Assembly: GCA_026261815.1 (NCBI GenBank)
Contig: JAMPIT010000230.1
Location: 41,934,501-41,998,500 of the forward strand
DNA: 64,000 nt
DNA from: Monarcha castaneiventris obscurior
Taxonomy: Eukaryota > Chordata > Aves > Passeriformes > Monarchidae
Reading direction: 5' to 3'
Within the stretch, counting starts at the first letter, position 1. Each line of letters opens with the position of its first letter. Positions 36,583-49,718 of the stretch are shown piece by piece. Position numbers and translations under genes: made by a program. Below the pieces are notes generated by a model. The model was not told the origin of the DNA and made no database searches. It saw nothing but the letters and a program-made list of their open reading frames with translations.

Positions 36583-38323
36583 ACTTCTTTACTTGTTTTA
36601 TTTTGTCGAAGAAATACTGTGAAGGTAAATTTTCTTCCCGCCAGGTTCACTGTGACACAACTAAGAACAACTTGGCGGGGCACCTCTGTCCTTGTGTTGA
36701 TGCAAAAGGAGCAGGGTTTCACTGGGCACCCAGTCAGCAGCACAAGGGGGTGCTCCCTGACACCGTTCACCTGGAACTTGTGGAGCACCATCAGCCCCAG
36801 CGCTGCTGGGTGGTCACCCCTTGGGGCAGGCAGGTGGCCACCTCCAGGCTGCAACCATTGTCCTTCCCATGGAAACTGTGGAATGTGGGAAAAGCTTGCA
36901 CTGTGGTTTCAAGCAGCCAGATGCAGAGTGGTTCATCACTTATGCCAGGGTGAAATGAAAGGAAATCAGTCTCTGAGGGGCAGCTGTGTGAACATACATA
37001 TTTCTTTCAATAAAGAGCTTGTGTTATGAGAGCAAGCGATACCATAGGTAGGGAGTGATGGGCTCGTTGCCATGGGAACTGCTCTTTCTACTTGAATAAC
37101 AAAATCAATAATTGCCTAAAATCTCCACTGTGTGTTTGGAGTTTGGTCCCCTTTTGTCATGTAGGTTTTATGAGAGGGGACATGATGTATTCTGCAAGAC
37201 AACAAAATCTATGTTGGTGCTCTGTGCTCTTCCCTTCCCATCTTGGGCCCTGTGAGGTGATAAATGAATACCATACATTAATTTGAATAGATGGAGGCTT
37301 TATCCTGCCATGCTGAATGCCTTATTCTGTAACCCTTTCCTTCATTTGAGGGGAGCAAAGCCTGTGCTCCTAGGAATGGTAACCAAAATACCAGCAAGGT
37401 TACCAGCACTGGTCAAGATCACTGTAACAGTAAAGACTCTGCATGAGGATTGTAGGGTTTGAACCAGGTGGTCACAGTAATTACCCACAGTTCTGAATCC
37501 CTCCCTATGGAGAAAGGAAATTCTGTTTGGGAATAGCTGAGCCAGGCTCTTCCCTGGCACAGCTCCCCAAAGCTATGGACATGGCTCCCTCCTGTCCTGG
37601 GGACCACCTGGGAGCTGGCATTTCTCCATCACCGTGGTGCCAAGAGAGGGTATTGCTCCAAGTACGTCATGCAGGTTTCTTTTCTGCACCCACCCGTTGC
37701 ACGCTTTGGTCAGCAGTGCAATAATTCCCGGTGTTAAAGCGTTGGAGGCTCATTCCTGGGAGTGATGCTGATGCCCCACTGAGATGAACAGAGGTGATTC
37801 ATGCTGCTCTGAACTGCTGGGTTTGCTTGTTTACAAACTCAGGCTGCTGCTGTGACTGCTCAGTAACATCACAGGTTATGAGTTAGTATTTCTCAATGTG
37901 AATTTCCTTTCTGGTTACTTTTTTGGGGGGAAAGCCTTGGAGGGACCCATTTAATTTCTGCATATGTTTTGGGTATTTGTGCTAGCAACGAGAATAGGTA
38001 GATGAATTGATTTATATGTAAATATTTGTGTTAGCATTTTGATGTATTCAGCAAAATGATTTAATGATGACAGGATATAGTTCGTGAACATTCCCTCCCT
38101 CAGCTACTTTCAGTAGTGCTGATCTTTCACACCTGGGAGCCCCAGGGATCTATTTAATCTCTGCAGTTTACAAAATATATCAACAACCTGAAAATAAACA
38201 ACAAAATACTCAGAGAAAAAGTGATTTCTTTCCCTTCCCATCATAATCAACTTGTTTATAATGGTTTGTCTTTTATTTTGTCAGATTGCAAAATCGCATG
38301 CAGGGGGCATTTGCACACTCAAC

Positions 38324-38565
38324 TTTTTTTTTTTTTTTTTTCAAAGAGAGGATAGGTTTTATTGTTTATATATAATTTTGTCCACTGGGAGTTTGAGGAA
38401 GGCAGATGTCAAGGCCTGGAGTCCCACTAGAGCCAGCAGACATGATTTGATCATTGCACCAGTGCAGGCATAGGTGCTAAGGTAAGGAGACCACTGGAAA
38501 TGGCAGAATGTGGGATCATCACACATTTTCCAATTGGTTGTTTTCCCAAGGCTTTGCCTGGGCAT
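38324..38565 (-). other. Possible polyadenylated transcript 3' end or retrocopy on minus strand
   Basis: On the minus strand, AATAAA (38363-38358) is followed 16 nt later by an 18-base A run (38341-38324), the spacing of a polyadenylation signal and poly(A) tail. A 69-codon open frame on the same strand (38565-38359) ends just upstream of the signal with KLPVDKIIYKQ, but I do not recognise it. CR1 does not normally make poly(A)-tailed retrocopies in birds, so a genuine retrocopy would be unusual. An internal A-tract next to a chance hexamer is the simplest alternative. No clear target-site duplication found. Confidence 0.25.
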
Positions 38566-41500
38566 GCATACACACCTGACATGAGCTGTTGCTCAGTGTC
38601 TGAGTGCATAATGGTCCCAGTTTTACTCTACAGATTTTCTGCAGATTAGTCTGTTTATGTGGCACCTACAATTGTAGGATGCTGGCAGTGAATCAGTCGG
38701 GAGTTAGTTTCTAACTTGTGAAATTTGTTAAGCTCGGTCAGCCTTGCACATTTGACATTTGTTATCTTCAAAGCATTAAGGCCATAAAAATGGCCTTGGA
38801 CTGAGCAGGTAACAGAGGTATTGAGTGTAGTATCACATATACTGCTCTCCATTTATTTGACAGGGCTGGGGGGAATTCACTAGGTTCACGAGCTGGCTAA
38901 GCCTGAAAATTGGAGTTTAACTTCAAGCTGGCTTTTTTAGTCATAGCATTAAGTAATTCATGTGACTCAGAGAAAGCTGGGTCCTCATCTGCTGCACAAC
39001 CTGCTGAAGGCTGATGGAACTCTGTGAGATAAGCTTTTACATGGCATGAGCCAACAATACCTGAGCTGGTGCAAATCTGTGTCGGGAGAATCTTTAGAAG
39101 CCTTACAGCAATGACTTTAAATTATCTCTCTCATTTTGAGTTGACAAAACTACTCCAGAAATCTGTTTTTTCTGGATGAGTGACTAGAAGCAGAAGCCCT
39201 TTAATGTAGGGTCATATTTTTAGGGTTTTTTAGCTTACTAGGTTTATTAATGGGATTATTTAATAAGGAATATGAATATTTCCATTGATTCATCCTTCTA
39301 GTCTCAGTGAAGGGATATTTTGTATCCTGCCTCCATTTTCTTTCTGGTAGGGGCAGAACTCTGGTGCCCCCTCCAACATCTGGTTTCATAGTCAGGAGTC
39401 CACATTCATTATTTACCTTTGTCTAGCAGGGCTGCCAGCTGAAATAGCTCTTGTTGCTCTTAGACTGTTTTTCAACAACTACTTAAATTTCCAGAAAGAG
39501 GCCGTTGAGGAGTTTCAAATGTGTGGGAGATTAATTGATTTTTTTAAAGATTTTTTTCTTTGTTTTGAGAATAAAATGGTAACTTTCCATCTAAGATATA
39601 ATTCGGTGTAATGAGCACATGAAACGAACAAGCATCTCTAATTAGGATGCACCAGCCATGAAAATCATGAATCACAATAATTATTGTTATTGTAGAAAAG
39701 ACACCACCACCGGTCTGGAAGAAGATGGAGCTCTTTAAGTGCGGATCTCCACCTTCTTCCAGTTCCCTGTGTCTACGTGGACCCAGGATCTCCTGGAGAC
39801 AGGAGATCTTGGTGCTCTCTTTCTGAGGAACAGGACCAGGATAAATACCACACTGAAGAGATTATAGCAGGACCTAAGACTCAGTGTGATCCCGTCTCAC
39901 AGCTGACTGGGTTCACTGTGCACCAAGTAGTTTCCTTGTATTTACCCTCTCTAGGGTACAAGGATCCCTCGACACCATGGGCAGAGATGTCTGCCTCTTG
40001 GCAAAACAAGAGGGGACAGGATGGAGAGATTTAAAAATTCCTCCCTCCCCCCAGTTTTGAAAGCAGATCTAGGAATATGCCTTTTCAGATTTATCTACTT
40101 TTTCCAGCAAAAGTAGGTTTTGGGGTTGGTTTTTTTTTGGTCTTTTTTATGGACATGTGCTTGCTTCCGGCTTCCTCAGAGCCTCCCCAGGTCTTCCTGA
40201 TGTGCTGACCTCGGCTCAGGCCACAGAAGAACCTCACTGACTTTTTCCCCCATCCAAACTTTTGGGAGAGCATCTTTTTTGCTGTTACAGAAGCTGTCAA
40301 GTTTGCCAGAAAAACAAACCCTCTGACACAGAAGGCATAAAGTTGCAGTGAAACCAGCATTGGTCTGTATTCATACCCCCTCCTGGATAACTGGGAGTAA
40401 TTGAGGCTTTGGTGGATGAACTCTGTTACTCCAGTCATTCACTGATGAACCTTTGCACCTACTTGAAATTCATAGAAATTCCTGTTATTGAGCCTGTTTA
40501 CTGTATACATGATGAATATGGGCCTGGCTTGCTCTAATACAATTTTGTAGTTTCCTTTATACTTTATTTTACTGAAGATCTCCCCTCTGCTTTGTCTTCA
40601 CGGTTGGCAAAGAGCCAGTTGCTGGAGCAGGCATCATTCCTGGGGGCCATCAGCTTTGATTTTCCTCTTACATGCTGCATTCCTGCTGCCTGCACACTGG
40701 AAAGCTGTGTTATAAATCTAAAATCTGTGCCTCAATCAATATGATTTCTATCCCTACTACTGACAGGAGTTGCTACCGAGCTTGCCAGTACCTTGCCGTG
40801 AATTAGAGAAATTGCCATCTAAATTTCTTCAGGGAATGGAGCAAAGATAACAAGAGAACCAGGAAGGACAGTCAAGGAAACTGAGTGTGTGTTGGCCTGG
40901 GAAGTCAGCAGTTCAAATAATTCCCTTTATTATAGAACAGCACCAATGTACAATACCAATACTTGGTAGAATAATAGCACTGGATATATTCTTCAGGTTT
41001 GCATAGTGCAGCATTTATCGCTGTGGAAATTGAGTTATGTGTTTTCAGAGTGGTCTGCAGTAGTTTGCTCCCCTGCAGTCTTACAGTGGGAAACAGAAAT
41101 ATGCTCAGGGTGCTGAGGGTTCATTACTTCATATCTGCCTGGGATCTTAATGCGAAACTGCATGAATTTGCTTTTGTGGTGGCTTGACTCTGGCTGGATG
41201 CCAGGTGCACATCAAATCTGCTCTGCTGCTCCTCTCCTCAACTGGACAGGGGAGAGAAAATGTAACAAAAGGCTTGTGGGTTGAGATAAGGGCAGTGACA
41301 TGTCCATCCAGCACTGGCTCTATCGGACATGGAGAAACTTCTAGCACCTTCTCACAGAAGTCATTCAGAAGCCTCCCACTACCAAAGCCTTGCTACTCAA
41401 ACCCAATACAATTTAGGACTGTCTGAACTCTAAAATACCTTCGCATATTTAACAAAATCAGGTTTCAGGCAAAGCTGATAGTATCCTATCAAGGAGGTCA

Positions 41501-44500
41501 ACTTGTTTTCACTTATTCATATTTTTCTTGCAGAAATAATATAGAGAAATTCTAGTGACTATATACCATGTAGTAGCACAGTTTTAGGGTAGGAGTTTTC
41601 CTAATTTTCACTAACAGTGTCTGTGAGAGAAGGCCTCAGGACAGGAGAAATAAATGATGTGGGAAGTCACAGTGCAGCATCCTGTGACTATAAGTCAGAA
41701 ATGTATTTGCTCTTGTCTAACACACAGACTGTGCTCAATGGCATTTTTTTCAGCTTGGTTGATAGACAAGTCAGTGACTCCAGTGAGGGCAGGATATTAT
41801 CACCTTCTACGAAGTGATAATCTTTCATCTCTTATCACCTTTATAGACTGCCTCTGTCCCTGTTTCCCAGGAGAGCGTGCAGTGAAGCATTTCCATGGAC
41901 TTGTCCTATTTTTGCACTCTGCCTTGGGCACCTGTTACAGAAAACACCCTCTGGCAGGAGCTGGGTCACCTTTGGTCCCACACAGTACAGACATTCCTAT
42001 GTCTTTTCTTTCATTTCCTGACCTAGAGATGTGGGGACAAGTGCTTGCAGCCTGAGTTAGCATGTAAAACAGGTCTCGACAGCCACAGGCCTGAACCTTT
42101 ACTGTTGCAAACTACTACATTGAATAATTCCCACTATCAGTGAATCCAGATCCACTTTAGAGTAGCAGTACTTTTCAGGCAGTTTGGATTATATGCGCAA
42201 AGATACAGAATTCCAGAGGAAAACTCCAACAGCTCAAAGGGGAAATCAGAGGCTGGAGATGACTACAGTGCATTTCTTCTCCAATGAGCTGTGCACAGTT
42301 GCAGCCCCCACAATTGCTGATTTATAGAATATTTATTGATCCTATAAAGGCCGTAAATTTGAAAATATGGTACTTCAAATTATTTTGATTATTTTATTTA
42401 TTTTGGATGCTGCTTCAACACCAGAGTGCTCTAGTCCCCCAGTTACATTTATTCCTGGCCAGTTTATACTACTGTGTTGTTCTACTAAGGGCAGCTCTGT
42501 GCTTCCAACCCCTCTTTGCAGAGGGCAGCTGTGTGTCCACTCAATCCTGTCTCACAGCTAGAACAGAACAAACCAAGCTCTTAGATGGCAACTGTAAACC
42601 AGCTCCCTCTTCCCTACTCTTCTTGGCATCCAGCTGAGAAGTATCTGATTCACTGTGGCATGTAAGTGCACAGTCTAGTACTTTTTATAATTAAATTTCC
42701 ATTGTTCCTCCCTTCAGGGTTCTCTAGTTTTTCTTAGACAATTTTCATATTGTCATCTTTACTAACTGTGAGTTCTCACTTTGAAATCTTGGTAAGAAAT
42801 GTGCTGATTGCACAATGTAAGCAATGAAAACACTAATGAATATGAATAGAAAAAAAAAGAAAAGATTGATCAGTAATGGATTCTTCTTATAATCTTCCTC
42901 TGTCCTAATGAAACCTTTCTTCAGCCCAGCTGGTTGCAGTCACTTTAACCACTTGAAATTTCCTGTATTAATTCTTGGTTTATGTCATAATACTCCATAG
43001 TGGTTTAAAAAAGTCCAATGAATGCAATTTACCACATTTTCCTTCATCTAGAAAATAACTTTTCCATCGAAGAAAGACAAAAATCTAGTTCGGCCTAACT
43101 GGAACTGCTAAATAAATGCTTAATGTCATCCCCTTTTATATCTTTAATGACTCTCTTCTTCCCTGCTTTCTTCTGAACCCTTGCTGGTGAGACCAGACTG
43201 TTATATCTCAAGGATGCTCTCAAAGTTCTGTCCATCTCTTTCTTAAAAAACAAATAACTGTGTTTTCTCTTCTTCCATGCAGTGCTGCACAAAACCCCAG
43301 TGATGGAGGTCACTGTGCTGCTTTTGCCTCTCTAACATGACTGTCCTGTCTGGAAAATGGCAAAACCATCTCAACTAAGATTTTGGATGGAATCTAGATA
43401 TTCCTTCATGTTTTCAGCCTCTAAATCCCATCTTATCCCATTCTTGGTTTTAGCAGGCCAAATGATCTGTCCTCCTTCCGTCTGGGAGTGTTTTCCCATA
43501 GACTTCTTCCCTGGTTTCATGTGGAAACTTCAAATAGCACCTCTTTTTCCCTTGGATATATGGAAATATCAAGCCTTTAGCTTCCAAAAGGCTCCAAGAT
43601 TTTCAGTCCAGCAGATGTGGATTTCCAGATGATCTCCTTATTTTTCTACATATGCCTTTGTAAGAGACTCCCATTTCTCTCTTTGATTCTTTAAAGAGAA
43701 GCAACTCAGCATTTCTCCATCTCAGACTATTTCCTTCAAGCGGCTCTTTCATAACCCCTTCATTAGGTGCCAAACCCAACTTCAAAAGAGCATCAGCTCA
43801 TGTTGGCTGGGTGCCTGTGTCTTCTGCTGTCTGTCAGCTCTCACATTCAGACACCCACCTGCGAGGGGAAGCGTGCACAAAGCAGTGTCTTCACCGTCAT
43901 GCCCAGCCCAACAGCGAGGCTTCATCTTCACAGACACTCCGGTTCCTTGGCAGGAGGTGTCACTCTAACTACCTGGCAATTATGTCAGCCAAAATTATCA
44001 TAAAGCACTGCATGTAGCTGGTTGTTTTCCATGCCAGGTGTCAGAGGGTTTACTGCAGACCCAAACGTCTCCTGTTGAGGACAGGAAATGAGACCAATTC
44101 AGTGATGACATCAATCATGTCAATAGTGATGAGTAAACAAAAGGTCACCGCTTCTTGGCAAGGCTCCTGGAGCTCAGTAACAACAGTGGTTAAACTAACT
44201 TGAGGCTTCTGGAGTTGTGAAATATCATTATGCTAATTTTGGAGGGGCAATAGCACTAACTGAAGCCTAGATGACTCATTGAATTTGTCAGATTAGGGCA
44301 ATTTGCTGATGTGATTCTATTTTCATTCACTACAGTTTTGTCTTGGAACATTTAGCTTCATGTGTTTATTTAATCCTGTATTGCAATTGAATCTCTTATC
44401 TTCCATATACCTAGATTCACAGGCCTTTAGAGAAAAGAGGCTGTTATTTTCACACCTGATTTGAAAATTTTTATATGCTGGCTGCATTTTCAAAGTGTTT

Positions 44501-47149
44501 CCATGATCAGGGATAAAAAGTCCTACTCACAGGACTTTTATTGGGGTGGGTGATTGCTGAGAGCTCACAAAAAACCCTCTGTGCTACTCTCGGTGACATT
44601 AATACTTGTTGAATGCCTGGCCCTCTGGTCATGGGGACATGCCTATGTGTGAACTGCTAAATTCAAATTTAACTGACCCTAAGCTCCTAAACTGACAGAT
44701 AAACTGCCAGTTTGGCTCTGGTCCTCTGGGGCTGTTGAGCTCAGATCACTTGGGATTTGGATGGGGCATGTTGACCATGTCTAGAGACTGGCTCCTGCCC
44801 CATTTCTCATTCTCACTTTGGTTCAGGCAGGTCCATTTTTGGATTACTCTTGACAGCAACTTTCGTACCCATTGCATTTGAAATGCCTTATGACACTGAC
44901 AGAGATGGACCTGCTTCAGGGAAAGCATCCTTATTGAAGAGCATTTCTCACTGCCTTTCGGGAAACAGATTCCCTCTTGATCTCAGAGCTTTGGGCTGCT
45001 GGAGGAAGGGAGGGATAGCCCAGAGTATTTACTGTCATAGCTGTGCAGAGGACTGGGCATGCAGCAAGAGTGACAGCCAGTCCCTTGTCATCAGTGATGC
45101 TGTGTCAAAGTGAAATGCAATGCATAAAGGAGGCTGGATAATGTGAAATGGAAGGCTTAAAAGCTTTTTACCCCCCCTTTTTTTCCCCTCTGGAGCATCC
45201 TGAAAACAAAGCCAGTGCCCCTTGGCTTGAAAGGGTGTATGACTGCAGGATGTTATAAAGCAAAAGCATTGTGTTCCCTTGAAATAAAATTTTGCACAAA
45301 GGCAACTTGCATTACATCCTTGTTTCAATGTTTTTTAGAACTACTCCAGATCAGAAATCTCTTGTAATTGCTTTAAGTCTGCTCTTCCACTACTCCAGGT
45401 CCAATTTTTGTTTTCAAAGTAGTGACAATGGTTGCTCAAAGCTGCATGCAGTCTTCAGACAAAAACTTCATAATTTTGGCACCTGTTGGTCCCTAAAATC
45501 TGTGGGTTTGGCTCAGGATATCCTGAATTCCACCTTTGTAGGTAGATTTTGTCATCAGTTCAGTCATGGAAATCCACATGCCTGCATGTAACCAGGGTTA
45601 CAGCTCTGGATCTAGTCCTTTTGTCTGCAGGACAGAGTTTTTGTGACATCAGTGTAACTGAATATCCAGAAGTGTGAACAAAAATTAAAATTTTGCTCTG
45701 GGGTTTGGTTTGACTGTAACTGCAGTTTCAGAGACTTGCTAACTGAGGCCATCCTTCACAGAGCTGACATTAAAAATAAGAATTTAAAGAACCTTGAATG
45801 ATTTTTTGATTCTTATTTTCAAAACTTGTGAAGAAATCTGATTTCTAGAAAGAACATACTAAAAAATGTTTCTTAAAACATTCATTTACCTTTTAAGCTA
45901 TTTCAGACTTTGGTACCTGAAAATTGGATGAATGCAAAACCATTAATTACTTCTGGTATTCTATTCTGTGTCCTATTTGCCTTTTTTCATAGGATGAAAT
46001 TTGCTGCACAGAACTCATGTCGGGAAAAAAAAAGAAAAAAAATGAGAATTTTATAATGAACACAGAATCTGGGCTCATTTCAACACTGAGCAATTCAGAT
46101 CAAAATTGATGCCTCTGGCTTGCAATTTCTCTTAGGAGTACTTTTATACTCATACAAAAGTAAAAGTTTCTACTGGAAAAGATGATCAAATAACCTTAAA
46201 TCCTAGTTTCAGAGTATTTCAGGTCTGTGTTTGATATTTGCAAGATGTGCCCCTCTGTAGCATCCACAGTGATTTTGCTGCATAGCCCTGGAAAAGGAGA
46301 GCCTGGTGCCTGCAGGTGTCCTTCCTGCCCCTGCCACTTCCACGGCAAGGTGCGTGTGAGCTCCCTGCCAAGCCGTGTCCCAGCAACTGGTAAATCCTCT
46401 GACTGAAATGCCATCTCCCCTTGCACTCCTGCCTGCTGTGTTACACGTTCAGTAAAACACTGACAATTTCAGCAGATGTTATTCCACCTCCTGGAGAGCA
46501 GCTCCTGTCTGGAGTGCTGTGAGGCAGCAGTGATGGGAATCCAGCACTGTGAGAGAGTGGGCACAGACTGCTCTGAGGTGAAACTGTGTGAACACTTGTG
46601 TAGGGTAGAAACAGGCAGCTTCATCTCCTCCATTGCTCTGATGTTCCCCCAGTCCCCTTCCCCAGGAATGGGAGAACATGGCTGTATTTGAGTTGAGACC
46701 CTGCACTCATCTCTTCTGGCAGAGCTGTTGCCAGCAGTATTTGCTCTAGACTTAACTGCAGTGGCCCCATTTTATATGTGACTATTGGAGAAGTAAAAAC
46801 TGTTCCAAGCCATCATTCCCCAGCAGCTTCCCTCCTGTGTCTGCATGACAACTCCTTGTCCATGCTCTCTTAGCAGGGATTGCTCATACAAAAAGATGCA
46901 TTCCCATGTCTTTCCAGGCTTTTCTGTCCTCTGAAAGGTGCATGGTGAACTCTTCTCTGGTGTTGAATTTTGCTGCTTTTTATCTCCTTCCAGACGGGTC
47001 ACTAAGAGGCAGCAAAATGTTGCATGTTTGTGTTGTCTGTCTTGTAAAGTCATTTACCAAGAGAGGAAGTGTTTCATAAGTCTCTCCTTAACTCATGTGC
47101 AGACACATATTACCTCCCATTATCTGCACCAGTGGGCTGAGCCCAGCTG
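38566..47149. other. Intergenic, no gene recognised
   Basis: About 8.6 kb of mixed-composition sequence with short open frames only. The most open intervals (40091-40438 minus, 41654-42055 plus, 43767-44017 plus) show no domain, signal or splice architecture I can identify. No transposon signature beyond short A/T runs. Confidence 0.6.
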
Positions 47150-47913
47150 CATGAGGCTTGTGAAGGTCAGGTGCCAGGTCCTGATCTTGGGTCACAACAA
47201 GCCCATGCACCACTGCAGGCTGAGTGGCTGCAGAGCTGCTGGGCAGAAAAGGACCTGGGGCTGCTGGTTGGCAGCCACTGAACACGAGCCAGTGTGTGCC
47301 CAGGTGGCCAAGAAGGCCAATGGCATCCTGGCCTGTATCAGCAATGGTGTGGCCAGCAGGACCAGGGCAGTGATTGTCCCCCTGTACTCAGCACTGGTGA
47401 GGCCACACCTCAAGTGCTATGTCCAGTTCTGGGCCACTCACAACAAAAAAGACATTGAGGTGCTGGAGCATGTCCAGAGAGGGCAACAGAGCTGGTGAAG
47501 GGTCTGGAGAATAAGTCACATGAGGAGAAACTGAGGGAGCTGGGATTGCTTAGGCTGGAGGAAAGGAGGCTCAGGGGTGACCTTATGACTCTCTACAACT
47601 CCCTGAAAGGAGATTGTAGCCAGATGGAGGTCAGCCTCTTCTCCCAGGCAACCAGAAACAGGGCAAGAGGACATAGCCCCAAGCTGTGCTGGGCGAGGTT
47701 CAGGTTGGACATCAGGAGGAATTTCTTCACTGAAAGAGTGGCCAGGCATTGGAATGGACTGTCCAAGGAGGTGGAGGAACACCACCACTGTCCCTGAAGG
47801 TGTTCAAGAAACAATTGGATATGCTATGGTCCTGTTAACAAGATGGTGATCAAAGGTTGGACTCTGTGATCTTGAAGGTCTTTTCCAACCTTAATGATTC
47901 TGTGATTCTGTGA
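47150..47913 (+). mobile_element. CR1 LINE 3' half with degenerate reverse-transcriptase C-terminus
   Basis: Chicken-repeat-1 non-LTR retrotransposon, 5'-truncated. The translated fragment includes AKKANGILACISNGVASRTR, then VPLYSALVRPHLKCYVQFWA and LEHVQRGQQ, which match the C-terminal part of the CR1 ORF2 polyprotein. A TGA at 47496-47498 and a frame change separate it from [20 protein letters not shown] and [20 protein letters not shown]. The 3' end reads TTGAAGGTCTTTTCCAACCT, then two to three copies of the ATTCTGTG octamer, the diagnostic CR1 tail. It is better preserved than the other copies in this window but clearly dead. Confidence 0.97.
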
Positions 47914-49125
47914 TCAAGGAAACCTCTTACCAGCTTTTGGTTTTGCTTTGCTGTAAAGTCCTATCACCCTTGCCTTACACTTCTTGCTTTTCCCCAGATT
48001 GCCAAATATTTCCTCCCAGGTTCCTGGAGTATTTTTCCATGTTTCCAGATTTAATTTTGGTTTGTTTGTTCCTCCTGATATCATGCCTTATGAGACCACA
48101 GAAGCATTTTGGAGGTTGTTCAAGCATCACTTTTTGACATATTTCCAAGCTAGTCTTGGAGCGCCAGTTTTTATCTGCTTTGCACTTTTTGATTAGGCTA
48201 TTCATCATGAAGTTACTAGTTTTAAATTATCTTCCCTCCTGCCTTCCATGTCCTCTTACTGTTCTGTACCAAGCTCTCTACCTCTTATTTTTGCCTGCAG
48301 ATACAATGCTTTATTGAATCTCTGAGCTCTGAGTTCTCAGTTTTATTCCCACTTGTCAAATTTATGCTCTGAAATTTCAGCTACTGACACCACTCTACTT
48401 GGCAGAACCTGGCGCTGCTTCTTGAAGTCTTCTGGATCTGTGGGGTTTTTTTAGCTATTTAACCTTTACTGAGGAAGACCATAGAAAAAGTAATTGCATT
48501 CTTAATGACAAACTTTTCTAGCTGAAGATGCACATATTTTTGATATGACACTGAAGTTTTCTGTATTTTATATACACTAGTTAAAAAGAATCTCTACATA
48601 TCAGAAATTAGTTAACCTACTCGTCCAACGACTGAGTGAATCATGATCAGGTGACTCTGTGTACTTCTGTAAGGTACTGTAAGGCAATTGCAGGACATTA
48701 TGGGTAGAGCTTGTATGCTCTGAGTTTATCTGCCTAGAGCATTGATACATCCGTCTGAACTTGTCTTTGTTCCCATTTCTGGGCATTGATAAAGTCATGG
48801 CAGTAAAAGACGCTTCTTCACAGGGCAAGTCAGTGTATTACAGACCAGCCTCTAGTGCTTTTATGCACCAGCAGAGTTCAAATACAGTTATATTTTTTTG
48901 AGAAAATTATTTATCAGTCTTAGCGACGAATGTACAGACCACATTGGTCTTACCTTCATGTTACAGAGCCAAACTATGGTCATAGCAAAATACAATAAGG
49001 ACAACACAGAACCAACAGACTGAGCCAGAGATTTCCTAGAAGCATGGATTGCTGAACGAGCCTGATTGCAAATAACCAAACAGATACATTTGTTATATGT
49101 GGTCGGGTAGCTTAAATTTACTAGC
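47914..49125. other. Intergenic spacer between CR1 and LTR
   Basis: About 1.2 kb with no recognisable gene or repeat. The minus-strand frame at 48601-48828 and others are short and featureless. Confidence 0.6.
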
Positions 49126-49718
49126 TGTCACAGTTTAACCCCAGCCAGCAGCCAGGCCCCACGCAAACACTCACTCACTCCCCCACTCACTGGGAGAGAA
49201 TCGGGAGAGCAAAACCCAGAAAACCCATGTGTTGAGATAAGGGCATAACAGAGAAAGCAAAAGCTGTCCAATGCAAGCAAAGCAAAACAAGGGATTAATT
49301 CACTGCTTCCCATGGGCAGGCAGGTGTTCAGCCATCTCCAGGAGAGCAGGGCCCCATCACACACAGCAGTGACTTGGGAAGACAAGTATAATCACTCTGA
49401 AATGTCCCCCCATTCCTCCTTCTTTCCCCCACTTTATTATACACTCAGCATGATGTCACATGGTCTGGAATATCCCTTTGGTCAGTTTGGGCCACCTGTC
49501 CTGTGTCTCTTCCCAGCCTCCCATGCACCCCTAACTTCCCAGCCAATGCGGCAGTATGGAAAGCAGAAAAGGCCTTGCCTTGGCTCTGTGTAAGCCTTGT
49601 TCAGCAACAACAAAAACATCTTCATTTTATCAACTTTGTGTTCAGCACAAATCCAAAACACAGCCCCATACCAGCCACCGTGAAGAAAATTAAGTCTACC
49701 CCAATCAAAATCAGCACG
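49126..49718 (-). mobile_element. Solo LTR of an avian endogenous retrovirus
   Basis: A roughly 590-bp long terminal repeat with no coding interior beside it, so a recombination product. The plus strand starts TGTCACAGTTTAACCCCAGC and holds CAGCATGATGTCACATGGTC and TGGAATATCCCTTTGGTCAG, then ATCCAAAACACAGCCCCATA. These match a common songbird LTR family as I remember it, whose transcriptional sense is the minus strand here. In that sense a CATGTGACATCA element is followed by GAGTGTATAATAAAGT, a likely core promoter, then a region with TTAATCCC and ACCCATGTG. The 3' boundary at 49126 is clear; the 5' boundary near 49718 is approximate and no exact target-site duplication was confirmed. Confidence 0.88.

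Larger units (their letters stand above)
26151..38323. other. Intergenic, about 12 kb, no gene recognised
   Basis: I see no exon, RNA gene or clear transposon here. Landmarks are (TA)n runs at 27760-27773 and 29281-29325, and a duplicated 16-mer AGATAAAAGGAAGATA at 27926 and 27958. There is also a TAATTA cluster at 36557-36582. Long minus-strand open frames at 35434-35982 (182 codons) and plus-strand frames near 36603-37029 have no recognisable domain and unremarkable composition. Confidence 0.6.

Noticed and set aside
37430..37480. tRNA-like B-box (CTGGTTCAAACCCT on the minus strand)
   Set aside because: The surrounding bases do not form a cloverleaf or A-box at the right spacing.
46938..47498. 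186-codon plus-strand open frame as a host gene
   Set aside because: Its C-terminal two thirds is CR1 reverse-transcriptase sequence; the rest is chance upstream extension.
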